Source: Petrotoga sp. 9PW.55.5.1
Lineage (GTDB): Bacteria > Thermotogota > Thermotogae > Petrotogales > Petrotogaceae
Length of the DNA: 33,553 nucleotides
Reading direction: 5' to 3'
Assembly (NCBI RefSeq): GCF_003265365.1
Contig: NZ_AUPM01000037.1
Span: forward strand, 1-33,553
The position numbers were made by a program, and so were the translations under genes. Below the pieces are notes generated by a model. The model saw nothing but the letters and a program-made list of their open reading frames with translations, was not told where the DNA came from and made no database searches. How positions within the stretch are numbered: position 1 is the first letter of the stretch; every line of letters starts with the position of its first letter. Below, one piece after another: positions 33,385 to 33,553 of this stretch.

Positions 33385-33440
33385 AATTCCCCTCTTGAGA
33401 GGGGTGGATGCGATGTTCTTTGTCGCAGCCGGGGTGTGGT
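33385..33440. repeat. Modular hairpin repeat, copy 1
   Basis: The left arm AATTCCCCTCTTGAGAGGGG is itself a hairpin (CCCCTCT/AGAGGGG). A core follows whose TGCGA (33409-33413) and TCGCA (33423-33427) pair, flanked by GG/CC across one mismatch. The right arm ends GGGTGTGGT at 33440. Copy 2 has the same arms but an unrelated core. Confidence 0.8.
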
Positions 33441-33493
33441 CACAGACGGGGTAGTTGCTTTTGATTTACCTTCACAGAAGCAGAATTAGCTTA

Positions 33494-33543
33494 AATTCCC
33501 CTCTTGAGAGGGGTGTCAGACTGAAAGTCTGACAGGGTGTGGT
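33494..33543. repeat. Modular hairpin repeat, copy 2
   Basis: The same 20-base left arm (33494-33513) and right arm GGGTGTGGT (33535-33543) as copy 1 enclose a perfect 9-bp hairpin, TGTCAGACT (33514-33522) with AGTCTGACA (33526-33534) and a GAA loop. The core sequence is unrelated to copy 1 although both are palindromic. Confidence 0.85.
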
Positions 33544-33553
33544 ACATATAATT

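Larger units (their letters stand above)
33246..33553. other. Gene-free right edge holding an inverted repeat and modular repeats
   Basis: About 308 bases with no convincing gene on either strand. It begins with an A6/T10-rich stretch after the GH31 stop, then a 15-bp inverted repeat, then copies of a hairpin repeat family listed separately. GC content rises sharply in the repeat part compared with the rest of the window, suggesting a different origin. A 10-codon ATG frame at 33336-33368 is not credible as a gene. Confidence 0.7.

Noticed and set aside
1-33553. CRISPR array, toxin-antitoxin pair, retron, prophage or defence cluster
   Set aside because: No regular direct repeats with spacers, no small gene pairs of toxin-antitoxin type, no reverse transcriptase, integrase or phage structural genes were seen on either strand.

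Overview
The window is AT-rich, densely coded bacterial DNA, most likely from the phylum Thermotogota and probably Petrotoga or a close relative. I infer this from recall, not from a search: the endonuclease V and the CorA transporter resemble their Thermotoga maritima counterparts in length and motif spacing, Shine-Dalgarno sequences are strong (AGGAGG/GGGGG), and TTG and GTG starts are frequent.

Left part (1-12.8 kb), mostly minus strand. The edge carries a leftward promoter and a decayed alpha-amylase fragment. Next come an exported SAM hydroxide adenosyltransferase with a duplicated C-terminal domain fused to a tyrosine-phosphatase-type domain, a decayed RNase H fragment, and an ornithine/DAP-type decarboxylase. 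A plus-strand island follows: tRNA-Leu(CAG) with its own promoter and terminator, a GAF (free methionine-R-sulfoxide reductase-like) protein, and a CoA-pyrophosphatase-type NUDIX hydrolase. After it are a minus-strand GntP permease/glycerate 2-kinase operon, a diguanylate cyclase, a PP-loop ATPase, and a PAS-GGDEF-EAL phosphodiesterase. Between the cyclase and the PP-loop gene lies a small independent transcription unit with a 17-codon ORF.

Right part (12.9-33.2 kb), all plus strand and tightly packed. It opens with an acetamidase/formamidase and AEC permease pair. A nucleic-acid group follows: dnaN, ispF, nfi (endonuclease V), an MFS permease, comM, a secreted SNase-like nuclease, and an AddA-like helicase-nuclease. 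Then come corA, an M20 peptidase, a CBS-ACT sensor protein, and a carbohydrate group: glgA, a galT-family nucleotidyltransferase, an M28-like DUF4910 aminopeptidase, and a GH31 alpha-glucosidase. Internal promoters precede dnaN and the AddA-like gene; otherwise genes overlap or are at most about 100 bp apart.

The right edge (33,246-33,553) has no credible gene. It holds a 15-bp perfect inverted repeat and two copies (plus a partial one) of a modular repeat: constant outer arms around a different palindromic core in each copy. I see no CRISPR array, complete insertion sequence, prophage or defence island. The points most worth following up are the SAM-hydrolase/phosphatase fusion, the modular repeats, the small transcript at 9.6 kb and the active-site-divergent IspF.
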